Counted from the stretch's first letter, positions 15,784 to 23,407 are shown. The stretch: 39,526 bases of DNA from Eubacteriales bacterium (GCA_030533415.1 JAUNJE010000027.1:1-39526), one strand, 5' to 3'. Notes: a model not told the origin generated them from the sequence alone. A program made the numbers and translations.

Positions 15784-16231
15784 GCAGGTCCTCCTTTCTC
15801 AGTTCCTCCCGGAACCTGTTGGACGCGGACAGAAGCTTTCGGTACACGGCAAATCTGGAGATTCCCAGAAGCCTTCCAATCTCCGCCACCGGGACTTCGT
15901 TTACATAACGCAAAAGCAGAAGCTCCCGTTCGCCATCATCCAGCTTTGACAGAACAGACTTCACCGCAATGCCTGTCATTGTCTGCTCCTCTGTGGTTTC
16001 TATCGGAGGAAATTCCTCCAGCGGCAGGGGCTGAGCCTTCCGGGAAACGTCCACGCACAGGTTCCGGGCAATGGTATACAGGCATCTCAGCGCGGCACCG
16101 GAGGTCAGGCGGTAATCATGCTCGAAATAGCGCAGGAAGGTTTCCTGGGTGACATCCTCCGCCAGCTCCCTGCTGTGGAGCCGGAAATAGCAGTAGCGGT
16201 AGATTTTGTCATATTGTTCTTCCAAATCCAT
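15776..16231 (-). CDS. ECF-type RNA polymerase sigma factor
   Basis: The 151-residue protein has sigma-70 region 2 (YRYCYFRLHSRELAEDVTQE to VDVSRK, about residues 10-65) and region 4 (DDGERELLLLRYVNEVPVAE and the helix-turn-helix IGRLLGISRFAVYRKL, about 95-140), without regions 1 or 3. The ATG at 16231 has GGAGG 7 nt upstream. It leads a four-gene overlapping operon with a membrane protein and ABC ATPase/permease. By analogy with other ECF operons it probably directs transcription of its own operon on an envelope or antimicrobial signal. No ECF promoter motif was recognised with confidence upstream. Confidence 0.9.
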   Translation of the reverse strand: MDLEEQYDKIYRYCYFRLHSRELAEDVTQETFLRYFEHDYRLTSGAALRCLYTIARNLCVDVSRKAQPLPLEEFPPIETTEEQTMTGIAVKSVLSKLDDGERELLLLRYVNEVPVAEIGRLLGISRFAVYRKLLSASNRFREELRKEDLHE

Positions 16232-16370
16232 TGCCAGACCTCCTTTCACTGTGTATAACGGTTTTCCCCCGGAAAATGTGCGCCGGGTTTATCTATTTTT
16301 CTGCTCACCGTTTCGCCTCAGGCAGACCGTCTCGCAGCATAGGCGGACTGGTATGCACGTAAATTTTTGA

Positions 16371-16402
16371 CAAAAGCAAGGGCGGAGACATGTCTCCGCC
16401 CT
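16371..16402 (-). terminator. terminator of the response regulator/kinase operon
   Basis: A perfect 24-nt palindrome (16379-16402; 10-bp GC arms around CATG) lies 26 nt past the kinase stop codon. Read leftward it is followed by TGCTTTTGTC. The gap 16232-16378 otherwise holds only the upstream region of the sigma factor operon. Confidence 0.85.
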
Positions 16403-16427
16403 CAATTGGATATTTCATTTTACGCCG

Positions 16428-19400
16428 TTACGCGCTGGGGAAGATCAGCGTTACCTTAAACAGGTCGCCGTCTACCAGCAGCTGAAGCTGTCCCTTCTGC
16501 AGTTCCATCAGGCTCTTGGCAATGTTCAGCCCAAGGCCGCTGCCTTCGGTGTTCCGGGAATCATCGCCCCGGACAAAACGCTCCATCAGTTCGTCGGCGT
16601 CCACATTTAATTCGTCCCGGGAGATGTTCTTCAGGGAGATCACCACCTTGCCCTCCAGCTCCATCAAATCGATATACAGCCGGGTGCCGGGCATGGCGTA
16701 TTTGACGGCGTTGCTCAGAAGGTTGCTCATGACCCGCCAGACCAGGCGTCCGTCGGCCATCATGGCAAGGGATTCCTCCGCATGGCGGAATACCGGGGTC
16801 AGCTGAGCCTTGTCCAGCTTGTCGGCAAATTCTCCCAGGGCCTGGTTGACGGACTCCACGGCGTCCACCTGCATGACCTCCACCGTCATGTTTCCGGTGC
16901 TGGCCTTGCTCATTTCCATCAGGTCCTCGATCAGCTTTTTTAGCCGCAGAGACTGGCGGGACAGGACCTCCAGATACATTTCCTGCTCCTCATCGGTGTG
17001 GGGCTTTTGCATCAAGTCCACATAGTTGATGATGGAGGTCAGGGGGGTCTTGATGTCATGGGAGACGTTGGTAATCAGCTCGGTTTTCATCCGCTCGGAT
17101 TTCAGCTGCTTCTGGGCGGCTACCACCGCCACATCCGCCAAATCATTTAAGTCCCCGGCGAACTCCTCAAAGCAGCCCACCAGCAGCTTGTCCTCCACCT
17201 TGGTATCCAGGTCCCCCTTACTCATGCGCCTTGTGCATTCCATCAGGAATCCGAAGCAGTGGGCGGCATAGAGGATGATGCCCAGGGTAATGCCCACGCC
17301 AATGAGCACCACTCCCGTATTGTAGGAATTGGCGGTGATGGCCATGATGAAGATCATCATACATCCCACCAGCAGCCACTGCCAGGTCAGCGGAAGCAGG
17401 GAGAAGAAGCGGCGGATCAAATTCCACAGCCCGCCGAAGATCCGTTTCAGCACCCGCTTGATGAGGTAGTAAACGGCCTGGAGCAGGCGGACGCCGCCTT
17501 TCCAGAGGGCCTTCAGGAAGCGGACGGATCCGGGGAAGAACCGGGTAGCCAGGAATTTTTCCAGACAAACGGCAAAGCGAACCAACAGCGTCAGGAAGCG
17601 GACGCAGAGGCAGTTGTGCCACCAGTAGCCGCCGGGGGTCTTGACCTGGGCCACAAAGGCGAAGCAGAAGCCCACAAAAATCAGGCAGGCAGAGAATGCG
17701 GCAGCCACCGCATAGACGCATCCCGTTTGTATGCTTTGCCTGAGCAGATACTCCGTGCCCTCCACACCGGCAACGTAGATGCCGGCGAACGCCCCGCAGG
17801 CCAGTCCCAGGTACAGGTCCAAAGGCAGGCAGTTCAGGCCTCCCGCGTGCACCTCGGTGCTCTTCGGCTTACGGCCCGCGGCGCAGCACAGGTAAACCAC
17901 CATGACCGCAAACAGCAGCAGGCTGACGCCCAGCACTAAGAACAAATCATTGCGGAAGGTGCGGACGACCCGCAGCACGGTGTACACGGATTCATAGCGC
18001 ATAGCGCCAGGAACAATGTACAGCTCCACGGTGTACTCCGGCATGGGGGTGTAGACATACTCGGCAATCATGGTCTCCCCAGCGTCGGAATCGTAGTAAC
18101 TGGTGCGGTTGATTTCAAATTCATCCAGGGTTTTGCCGTTGATGATGAGCGGCTCCGTGGTCTCCGGGACGGTTTCTGCGGGAAGCGTGGGGGCCGCGGT
18201 GGTTTCCGGGACCGTTTCTGCGGGAAGGGCTGGGGCCTCCGTGGGCGCTTCCGTTGCCGTTTCCGCTTCCGTTGCCGTGGGTGCGGCAGTTTCATCAGGA
18301 ACGGCGGTCTCCTCCGGCGCGGCAGAGGCGGAAGATGGAACGGTTTCCTCTGTTTGTTCGGCAGTATTTTCCGCGTCCTCCTGGGCTGCATCCTCGCCGG
18401 AACCGTCTTCGGATACGGCAGTCTCATCGGGGACATCCTCGGACTGCGGCTCTGTGACGGAACCGGAAGGCGTGGAATCGTCTGCGGCGGTCCGGGCAGC
18501 ATATACGGGCGTATAGGTGCTGAATATCAAAGTGCCGGTGCTGTTATAGAAGAAGCTGCCCAAGCCCTCCGGTTGGAAGGCGGTGTAGATCAGGGTCCCG
18601 TCCTCCCCATAGAATTCCACGCCTGCAACGGTGGTGCTGCGGGGATCGATAATTTCCACATCGCCAGCTTCGAAGTACGCATACCCGTCCTCGTCATAAT
18701 AAAAGACGCCCACACCCTCTTCCGAGGCAGACCCCCAGAGTCTCTCCCTGTTTTCGTCCAGGAAGACGGCCACACTAACGGTCATGACCTCCGGGGTTTC
18801 CGAGATGGAGGACACAAAGACCAAACGGCCGCTGTCGTCATCGGTGTAGGAGAGCACGCCCACACCTTCGGGATCTGAGGCGCTGTAAATGACTTCTCCA
18901 TTCGCTTTCACAAAAGCGATATTCGTAACATCCGCAGACCACGGAATATCCAAAAGGCCGGAATCATAGGAGCGGAATACCACATTCCCGTCCTCCTTGC
19001 GGAAAAGAAAACCAATTGGCTCCACGCCGCTGACGCCAGCGCTGCTGTCCTGTTCATAGGAAACAGACATCCCATAGACCTCAGCGCCCGCCTCTGGGAC
19101 TGCGTCGTAAACGCCATAATCCCCATACTGGTCAAGTATGTCCAGGTCAACTGGTTCCGCCTGGGGATAGGTTTTCGATTCCGGCGTCACGGACACCAGG
19201 TACATATACTGCCCGCTGACAGGGAAGGTGTAGGTCTGATATCCCTCTGCGGAGTCCGGCAACTGTCCTTCCAGAACATTTCCTTCTTCGTCTAATATGG
19301 AATAACCACAGGAACCGAATCTGGTGCTGAGCCAGTCGGTGGGATAGTAGTTTTCAAGATAGTAGTTTTCAATCAATTCCTCCGGGCAGCTGCCCAAGGT

Positions 19401-19604
19401 TCGGCTGGCATAGCGCAGCGCCATCAGCTGGGCCAGGAAACTGCCCTTGTCCCGGATCTGCTCGTCAAGGACCTGATCGACGGTCTTGTTGTAAAGATCC
19501 AGTTCCGTCAGTGCCAGAATGCCCAGCGCGCTGCCCACGGCGCCCAGCAGCGACGCGGCGCACAGGAGGACGGCAAGAAATTTCAGCGCGATATGATACT
19601 TCAT
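16428..19604 (-). CDS. very large membrane sensor histidine kinase with repeat-rich extracellular domain
   Basis: The 1058-residue protein has an N-terminal membrane segment (about 8-32), an extracellular part to about residue 545, several further membrane segments (about 549-575, 600-660 and 745-800), a HAMP-like region, and a kinase core. The H-box NVSHDIKTPLTS puts the phosphorylated His at 849; the N-box is SNLLSNAVKYA and the G-box GSGLGLNIAKSL. Residues about 227-365 carry three repeats of a pattern like VxFxxxxGxxIYxxxxPEGVGxxxY. Residues about 367-495 are a low-complexity Thr/Ala/Pro/Glu linker with near-identical LPAETVPETT units. GGAGG lies 7 nt before the ATG, which directly follows the response regulator stop codon. 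Ligand unknown. Confidence 0.92.
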   Translation of the reverse strand: MKYHIALKFLAVLLCAASLLGAVGSALGILALTELDLYNKTVDQVLDEQIRDKGSFLAQLMALRYASRTLGSCPEELIENYYLENYYPTDWLSTRFGSCGYSILDEEGNVLEGQLPDSAEGYQTYTFPVSGQYMYLVSVTPESKTYPQAEPVDLDILDQYGDYGVYDAVPEAGAEVYGMSVSYEQDSSAGVSGVEPIGFLFRKEDGNVVFRSYDSGLLDIPWSADVTNIAFVKANGEVIYSASDPEGVGVLSYTDDDSGRLVFVSSISETPEVMTVSVAVFLDENRERLWGSASEEGVGVFYYDEDGYAYFEAGDVEIIDPRSTTVAGVEFYGEDGTLIYTAFQPEGLGSFFYNSTGTLIFSTYTPVYAARTAADDSTPSGSVTEPQSEDVPDETAVSEDGSGEDAAQEDAENTAEQTEETVPSSASAAPEETAVPDETAAPTATEAETATEAPTEAPALPAETVPETTAAPTLPAETVPETTEPLIINGKTLDEFEINRTSYYDSDAGETMIAEYVYTPMPEYTVELYIVPGAMRYESVYTVLRVVRTFRNDLFLVLGVSLLLFAVMVVYLCCAAGRKPKSTEVHAGGLNCLPLDLYLGLACGAFAGIYVAGVEGTEYLLRQSIQTGCVYAVAAAFSACLIFVGFCFAFVAQVKTPGGYWWHNCLCVRFLTLLVRFAVCLEKFLATRFFPGSVRFLKALWKGGVRLLQAVYYLIKRVLKRIFGGLWNLIRRFFSLLPLTWQWLLVGCMMIFIMAITANSYNTGVVLIGVGITLGIILYAAHCFGFLMECTRRMSKGDLDTKVEDKLLVGCFEEFAGDLNDLADVAVVAAQKQLKSERMKTELITNVSHDIKTPLTSIINYVDLMQKPHTDEEQEMYLEVLSRQSLRLKKLIEDLMEMSKASTGNMTVEVMQVDAVESVNQALGEFADKLDKAQLTPVFRHAEESLAMMADGRLVWRVMSNLLSNAVKYAMPGTRLYIDLMELEGKVVISLKNISRDELNVDADELMERFVRGDDSRNTEGSGLGLNIAKSLMELQKGQLQLLVDGDLFKVTLIFPSA

Positions 19605-20300
19605 TTATTTTCCTCCTTCCATCTTATAGCCCTGGCCCCAGACGACCTTCAAATATCTCGGCTCTGAGGGGTTGATCTCGATTTTCTCCCGCAGGTGGCG
19701 GATGTGGACGGCCACGGCGCCTTCGCTGCCCAGGGCCGCCTCCTGCCAGACGGATTCATAGAGGACCTTTGTGGAGAACACCTTGCCGGGGTTGGTCATC
19801 AGCAGGTGCAAAATGGCATATTCCGTCGGAGTCAGGGAAACGGTCTCCCCCTCCACGGTAACGGATTTGGTACGGTCGTCCAGGGTGACGCCGCCGATGG
19901 TGATATTGCCGCTGGAAGGCTCCGGACGGCTGCCCAGATGGTCGTAGCGCCGCAGCTGGGAGCGGACCCTCGCCAGCACCTCCACAGGCACAAAGGGCTT
20001 TGTGATGTAGTCGTCCGCGCCCACATTCAGGCCCAGGACCTTGTCTTCAGTTTCGGATTTGGCTGTCAGCAGGATGATGGGGGCATTGGAAAACTCCCGG
20101 ATTTTTGCCGTGGCGGTGATGCCGTCCATAACGGGCATCATGATGTCCAGCAGGATCAGGTGGATGTCATGATTCTGCACGATCTCCAGGGCTTCCTTGC
20201 CCGTGAAAGCCTCATAAAGCCTGTACCCCTCAGGCGTCAGATAAATCTTCAGTGCGTTGACGATATCCGGCTGGTCGTCGCAGATCAGAACATTATACAT
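19605..20300 (-). CDS. OmpR/PhoB-type response regulator
   Basis: The 231-residue protein has a receiver domain (phospho-acceptor Asp52 in LILLDIMMP, acidic pair CDD at 7-9, switch Thr in LLTAK, Lys in ITKPF) and a C-terminal winged-helix DNA-binding domain (LTPTEYAILHLLMTNPGKVF to VVWGQGYKME). The ATG at 20300 follows an AGAGGG ribosome site. Its stop codon is immediately followed by the kinase ATG with no gap, so the pair forms one operon and a cognate two-component system. Target genes are unknown; the divergent mscS upstream is one candidate. Confidence 0.95.
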   Translation of the reverse strand: MYNVLICDDQPDIVNALKIYLTPEGYRLYEAFTGKEALEIVQNHDIHLILLDIMMPVMDGITATAKIREFSNAPIILLTAKSETEDKVLGLNVGADDYITKPFVPVEVLARVRSQLRRYDHLGSRPEPSSGNITIGGVTLDDRTKSVTVEGETVSLTPTEYAILHLLMTNPGKVFSTKVLYESVWQEAALGSEGAVAVHIRHLREKIEINPSEPRYLKVVWGQGYKMEGGK

Positions 20301-20334
20301 TTCGTTTTCCCTCTTTCTGTCTGATTTTGAGACC

Positions 20335-20363
20335 ATTATATCATCAAAAACCTTAAGAAGAAA
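20335..20363 (-). promoter_or_regulatory. promoter of the two-component operon
   Basis: A minus-strand TATAAT (20335-20340) lies 35 nt before the start codon. The element at -35 (TTTCTT, 20358-20363, 17-bp spacing) is weak, and a TTCTTCTTAA-like tract here also occurs just upstream of the mscS -10 box, so activator dependence is possible. Confidence 0.55.
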
Positions 20364-20402
20364 GAGGGGGATTTCTTAAAATGGGATTAAGTTTCTTGGG
20401 AA

Positions 20403-20562
20403 GAGTGAAGAGTGGAGAGTGGAGAGTTAAGAGTGAGGAGTTAGGAGTTGGGACAAGTATAGCCAGGCAAAACATCCTTGCTGCTCATTTCCCCGACTTT
20501 TCACTCTCCACTCTTCACTCTCCACTCTCAACTCCTAACTCCTCACTTCTCATTTCTAACTA
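20403..20562. repeat. heptanucleotide tandem repeats in two inverted arms
   Basis: The left arm (20403-20451) is seven consecutive 7-nt units beginning GAGT: GAGTGAA, GAGTGGA, GAGTGGA, GAGTTAA, GAGTGAG, GAGTTAG, GAGTTGG. The right arm (20500-20562) is the same heptad on the opposite strand, seven good units and two decayed ones. A 48-nt spacer separates them. The arms can pair into a long hairpin. It lies between the divergent response regulator and mscS genes and contains no gene. Confidence 0.9.
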
Positions 20563-20572
20563 ACATTGCTTC

Positions 20573-20601
20573 TTGCCATTTTCTTCTTAAAGCGATATAA
20601 T
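20573..20601 (+). promoter_or_regulatory. promoter of mscS
   Basis: TTGCCA (20573-20578) and TATAAT (20596-20601) with a 17-bp spacer, about 35 nt before the start codon. Confidence 0.75.
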
Positions 20602-20636
20602 ATTCCCAAAGTATCATTCCAAGGAGTTGAAGTATT

Positions 20637-21437
20637 ATGTTACAGCTGCTCGAAAAGTTTCTCGAGGGGGAACTGTTCCGGAGCATTTGCACTGCCGTCC
20701 TGACCCTGGTCATCGGGGTTTTGCTGATCCGCTTTGTCATGCAGGTGCTGAACAAGACATTGGAAAAATCCCGGCTGGAAAAGGCCGCCCACAGCCTGAT
20801 CGTCTCTCTGGCAAGGGTGGCGCTCTATCTGCTGCTGGGGCTGAGTGTTGCGTCCTCTCTGGGCATTGATGTCACCGGCATCGTGGCGCTGGCCAGTGTG
20901 CTGACGCTGGCACTGTCCCTGGCGCTGCAGAACATCCTGGCCAATGTGATTGGCGGCTTTACCATTCTGTACACCCATCCGTTCCATTCCGGCGACTATG
21001 TGGAGATCGCGGAGCAGGGCGGCACGGTTCGGGAGATCAACATGACCTACACCATTCTGACCACCCCGGACAACAAGGTCGTCTCCATCCCCAACAGTGC
21101 CGTGGTGGCGGCCCAGATCACCAATTACTCCGCTGCGGATACCCGCCGGGTGGAGGTGGTGGTTTCCGCCTCCTATGATGTGCCCACCCAGAAGGTCATT
21201 GATGCCCTGGCCCTGGCGGGCACCATGGACAATGTGCTGCTGGACCCGGCGCCCCGGGCAGTGGTCACCAATTACGGCGAAAGCGCCATCAGCTACAGCC
21301 TTCGGATCTGGGTGAAAACCGGGGATTATTGGGATGTGTACTTTGCGGTGAACCAGCGGGTCAAGGATATTTTTGACGAGCAGGGCATTGCCATGACGTA
21401 CCCCCACCTGAATGTACATTTGGACAAAGGAATATAG
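20637..21437 (+). CDS. mscS: small-conductance mechanosensitive channel, MscS family
   Basis: The 266-residue membrane protein has three N-terminal membrane segments and the conserved pore helix with LALSLALQNILANVIGGF, followed by the beta domain (DYVEIAEQGGTVREINMTYT, IPNSAVVAAQITNYSA) and the C-terminal alpha/beta domain. Such channels open on membrane tension to release solutes in osmotic down-shock. AAGGAG lies 10 nt before the ATG. It is monocistronic. Its length fits the E. coli MscS class rather than the large MscK-type proteins. Confidence 0.95.
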   Translation: MLQLLEKFLEGELFRSICTAVLTLVIGVLLIRFVMQVLNKTLEKSRLEKAAHSLIVSLARVALYLLLGLSVASSLGIDVTGIVALASVLTLALSLALQNILANVIGGFTILYTHPFHSGDYVEIAEQGGTVREINMTYTILTTPDNKVVSIPNSAVVAAQITNYSAADTRRVEVVVSASYDVPTQKVIDALALAGTMDNVLLDPAPRAVVTNYGESAISYSLRIWVKTGDYWDVYFAVNQRVKDIFDEQGIAMTYPHLNVHLDKGI

Positions 21438-21486
21438 AGAACCGGCCGGGGAATCTCCCCGTCCGGTCAGACTGTCGACAAGCCCT

Positions 21487-21703
21487 CTGGCGCGGGAGCG
21501 CCCAAGGCTCCCTTGTGCAAAGGGAGCTGTCAAAAATCTCTGATTTTTGACTGAGGGATTGTGCGGTAGGGGCGTAGAAATTCGCCGGAACTCATGCGAA
21601 ACCGTAAGATGCTACCGCACAATCCCTCCGTCACGGCTTGCGCCGTGCCACCTCCCTTTGCACAAGGGAGGCTTTGGTGCGCTGCATGCCGGGCTTGCTA
21701 AGC
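21487..21703. repeat. MITE-like palindromic element, copy 1
   Basis: A 217-bp unit with imperfect terminal inverted repeats: GCTCCCTTGTGCAAAGGGAG near the left end and its counterpart CTCCCTTTGCACAAGGGAG near the right end, plus inner arms GAGGGATTGTGCGGTA and TACCGCACAATCCCTC. No transposase is encoded. It is followed 56 bp later by a second copy in the same orientation. Confidence 0.85.
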
Positions 21704-21759
21704 AAAGCCGGTACGCCTTCAATCAATATTCATTGTTAAGCCAATCTTCCCATGAAGAA

Positions 21760-21976
21760 CTGGCGCGGGAGCGCCCAGGCTCCCTTGTGTAAAGGGAGCT
21801 GTCAAAAATCTTTGATTTTTGACTGAGGGATTGTGCGGTAGGGGCGTAGAAATTCGCCGGAACTCATGCGAAACCGTAAGATGATACCGCGACAATCCCC
21901 CAGTCACGGCTTGCGCCGTGCCCAGCCCCCTTTGCACAAGGGGGCCTGGGTGCGCTGCAAGCCGGGCTTGCTAAGC
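21760..21976. repeat. MITE-like palindromic element, copy 2
   Basis: It matches copy 1 closely over the same 217 bp, starting 273 bp downstream, with scattered substitutions (for example TACCGCGACAATCCCCC in place of the perfect inner arm). It ends directly beside the DUF6809-like gene stop codon, so it may also shape the 3' end of that transcript. Confidence 0.85.
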
Positions 21977-21977
21977 G

Positions 21978-22292
21978 TCATGATTCCCATTCCTTCCACA
22001 GCTGTGCCCCCAGAAGGACGGCTACCCGGAAGCCATCGAAAAACGCGGCCTGTTCATGTTCGCTGCATAGCTTGCAGGTCAGGTTTCCCACCTGATCGTT
22101 TTCCCGCAGGGGCAGCTTGCTCAGAATGTCGTTCAAGCCTGCAAAGTCTTTTCGGATTTCCTGTGTCAGAATGGGGTTTCTTTCCCGGTAGCAGTCGTAG
22201 AGCATATCCAAAAGAGACCGTGCCTCCTCCTCGCTGCAATCCGGAGCGTTTTTCGGCAAACAGGTTTTCCATAGTTTGATGTATGGGTTCAT
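21978..22292 (-). CDS. small DUF6809-like protein
   Basis: The 104-residue acidic, helix-rich protein has no membrane segment. Its C-terminal pattern EQAAFFDGFRVAVLLGAQLWKE resembles DUF6809 proteins, which are common next to regulators in Clostridia and have no known function. The ATG at 22292 has AGGAG 6 nt upstream. It is transcribed divergently from an XRE regulator through a promoter with an embedded palindrome. Family assignment is from memory of the pattern and is tentative. Confidence 0.65.
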   Translation of the reverse strand: MNPYIKLWKTCLPKNAPDCSEEEARSLLDMLYDCYRERNPILTQEIRKDFAGLNDILSKLPLRENDQVGNLTCKLCSEHEQAAFFDGFRVAVLLGAQLWKEWES

Positions 22293-22327
22293 ATTTCTCT
22301 CCTCGCTTTCATTCGTTTGCATGATTT

Positions 22328-22356
22328 ATTATCATTCATTTGAATGAAAATGTCAA
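22328..22356 (-). promoter_or_regulatory. promoter and operator of the DUF6809-like gene
   Basis: Minus-strand TTGACA (22351-22356) and GATAAT (22328-22333) with a 17-bp spacer. A palindrome TCATTCA-TT-TGAATGA (22332-22347) sits exactly in the spacer. The related sequence CATTCGTTTG at 22310-22319 echoes CATTCATTTG at 22333-22342. The divergent XRE protein is the obvious candidate repressor. Confidence 0.7.
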
Positions 22357-22413
22357 GTGTTCATTTATTTATGTGATACAATCTGCTTACCAATATACAA
22401 AGGGGTGAGCATA

Positions 22414-22632
22414 TTGCATTGCTATCCAAGATTGCTGGATGTTCGTGAAGATATGGGGATTACACAAAAGACAGTTGCCGAGGTTCTGGGAATTTCTGTA
22501 CAGCAATACTCTCTCTACGAACGTGGAGACAGAGAAATTCCTTTTCACCATGCCATCACATTAGCAAAATTCTATAACATTTCTCTCGATTATATTGCTG
22601 GCATTACAAACAATAAAAGAAGCGGAATATAA
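22414..22632 (+). CDS. XRE-family DNA-binding regulator
   Basis: The 72-residue protein is almost entirely a Cro/C1-type helix-turn-helix domain (LLDVREDMGITQKTVAEVLG to YIAGITNN), typical of small repressors. The TTG at 22414 is preferred because GGGGTG lies 6 nt upstream and a likely -10 box (TACAAT, 22377-22382) lies between it and the earlier in-frame ATG at 22357. It probably binds the palindrome in the divergent promoter of the DUF6809-like gene. Confidence 0.82.
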   Translation: MHCYPRLLDVREDMGITQKTVAEVLGISVQQYSLYERGDREIPFHHAITLAKFYNISLDYIAGITNNKRSGI

Positions 22633-22730
22633 CTCAAGCAAAAGAATTTAGGATAGAGCTAAATCTTTTCCCCAAGCAGAAGGGCTTCCATATGTCTATC
22701 GATTACCGGGGGTAAAGCTTTTCCATTTCA

Positions 22731-22982
22731 TCACAACACCGCCAGCAAAGCCATAACCCCGATCCCCGGCAGTCCCAGAAAGCCTGCGGTCAGCACTGTA
22801 ACGGCGTTGATGGGAAAATAGATCCCCGTAAACATGGAAATGGCGTTCAGGAGCCACAGGCACAGGAAACCGCAGGCGGAGTGCAATCCGATTTTGAAAA
22901 TCAGCTTCATGGGAATCAGCAGCAGGCGGATCAGGATCACAGCCAGCATGGCGGGAATCAGCAGCGTAATGATTTCTTCCAT
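22731..22982 (-). CDS. bofA: BofA-family membrane protein
   Basis: The 83-residue protein has about three hydrophobic segments and the family C-terminus INAVTVLTAGFLGLPGIGVM. In Bacillus, BofA sits in the forespore outer membrane with SpoIVFA and restrains the pro-sigma-K protease SpoIVFB. GGGAGG lies 6 nt before the ATG. Its presence fits a sporulating lineage, though other sporulation genes are not in the window. No clear terminator follows it before 22650. Confidence 0.85.
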   Translation of the reverse strand: MEEIITLLIPAMLAVILIRLLLIPMKLIFKIGLHSACGFLCLWLLNAISMFTGIYFPINAVTVLTAGFLGLPGIGVMALLAVL

Positions 22983-23035
22983 AAAATTCCTCCCAAAAAT
23001 TCTTTTGTGATTCGGATAGAGCGGCGGTTCCCGGT

Positions 23036-23041
23036 TATAAT
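23036..23041 (+). promoter_or_regulatory. -10 box of the candidate structured RNA
   Basis: A perfect TATAAT lies just upstream of a region with several hairpins and a strong terminator. The -35 match is poor (TTCGGA at 23011-23016, 19-bp spacing). Confidence 0.45.
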
Positions 23042-23046
23042 AGCCT

Positions 23047-23245
23047 TGGACAGCAAAGGAACAGAAACCAAACGTGACGACGATTGATACCTCTGTTTAC
23101 ATTGCCTGTCAAGTGTGTCAACGCAAGCGCAGCGGTATGATGCGAATAAGCAGGGGAGAAGGGAACGGCTCACCTGCGTACATTCTGCCACGAGGGCGGA
23201 GAGAATAAACGAAAACCGGGGCGGCAGTCCCGGTTTTTCTTTTTC
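23047..23245 (+). ncRNA. candidate structured noncoding RNA, about 200 nt
   Basis: Between bofA and the dnaD-like gene there is no credible ORF, yet the stretch shows a TATAAT box, nested stems and a canonical terminator (23212-23240: 9-bp stem, then TTTCTTTTT). Stem 1 pairs GACAG (23049-23053) with CTGTC (23106-23110) and AACAGA (23060-23065) with TCTGTT (23092-23097). Stem 2 pairs GCAGG (23150-23154) and GAG (23156-23158) with CTC (23169-23171) and CCTGC (23173-23177). Stem 3 pairs TCTGCC (23184-23189) with GGCGGA (23195-23200). The length would suit a 6S-type RNA or a large Clostridia RNA such as raiA, but I do not recognise a known consensus. It ends about 160 nt before the next gene, which has its own promoter, so a stand-alone RNA is likelier than a riboswitch. 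Confidence 0.5.
23212..23245 (+). terminator. strong intrinsic terminator
   Basis: AAAACCGGG (23212-23220) pairs perfectly with CCCGGTTTT (23229-23237) around an 8-nt loop and is followed by a T-rich tail. No gene ends nearby on this strand, which supports a noncoding transcript upstream. Confidence 0.85.
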
Positions 23246-23344
23246 CGGACGGAAATAGGGCGTCTCCCGGCCGGTGTCCACAATATCCTGTGGCATGTCA
23301 AAAATGAACCCCCAATTTTTTCAAAATTCTCCTGCCATCTGCCG

Positions 23345-23373
23345 TTGTCCCCAGGAGGAAGCTGTGCTATAAT
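23345..23373 (+). promoter_or_regulatory. promoter of the dnaD-dnaC-gph-yfbR unit
   Basis: TTGTCC (23345-23350) and TATAAT (23368-23373), 17-bp spacer, about 35 nt before the start codon. Confidence 0.75.
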
Positions 23374-23407
23374 GTCTGTAATTAGCGAAATTTGCGAGGA
23401 ATGTCCC

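Noticed and set aside
18103-18516. 137-residue plus-strand frame rich in Ser, Val and Ala
   Set aside because: It is the antisense reading of the low-complexity linker of the sensor kinase.
20403-20562. CRISPR-like array
   Set aside because: The unit is 7 bp without unique spacers, and no cas genes are present.
23047-23245. Cobalamin riboswitch
   Set aside because: A few words such as AGGGAAC and CTGCCACG are reminiscent, but the B12 box is absent, the terminator is followed by an independent promoter, and no B12 gene follows.
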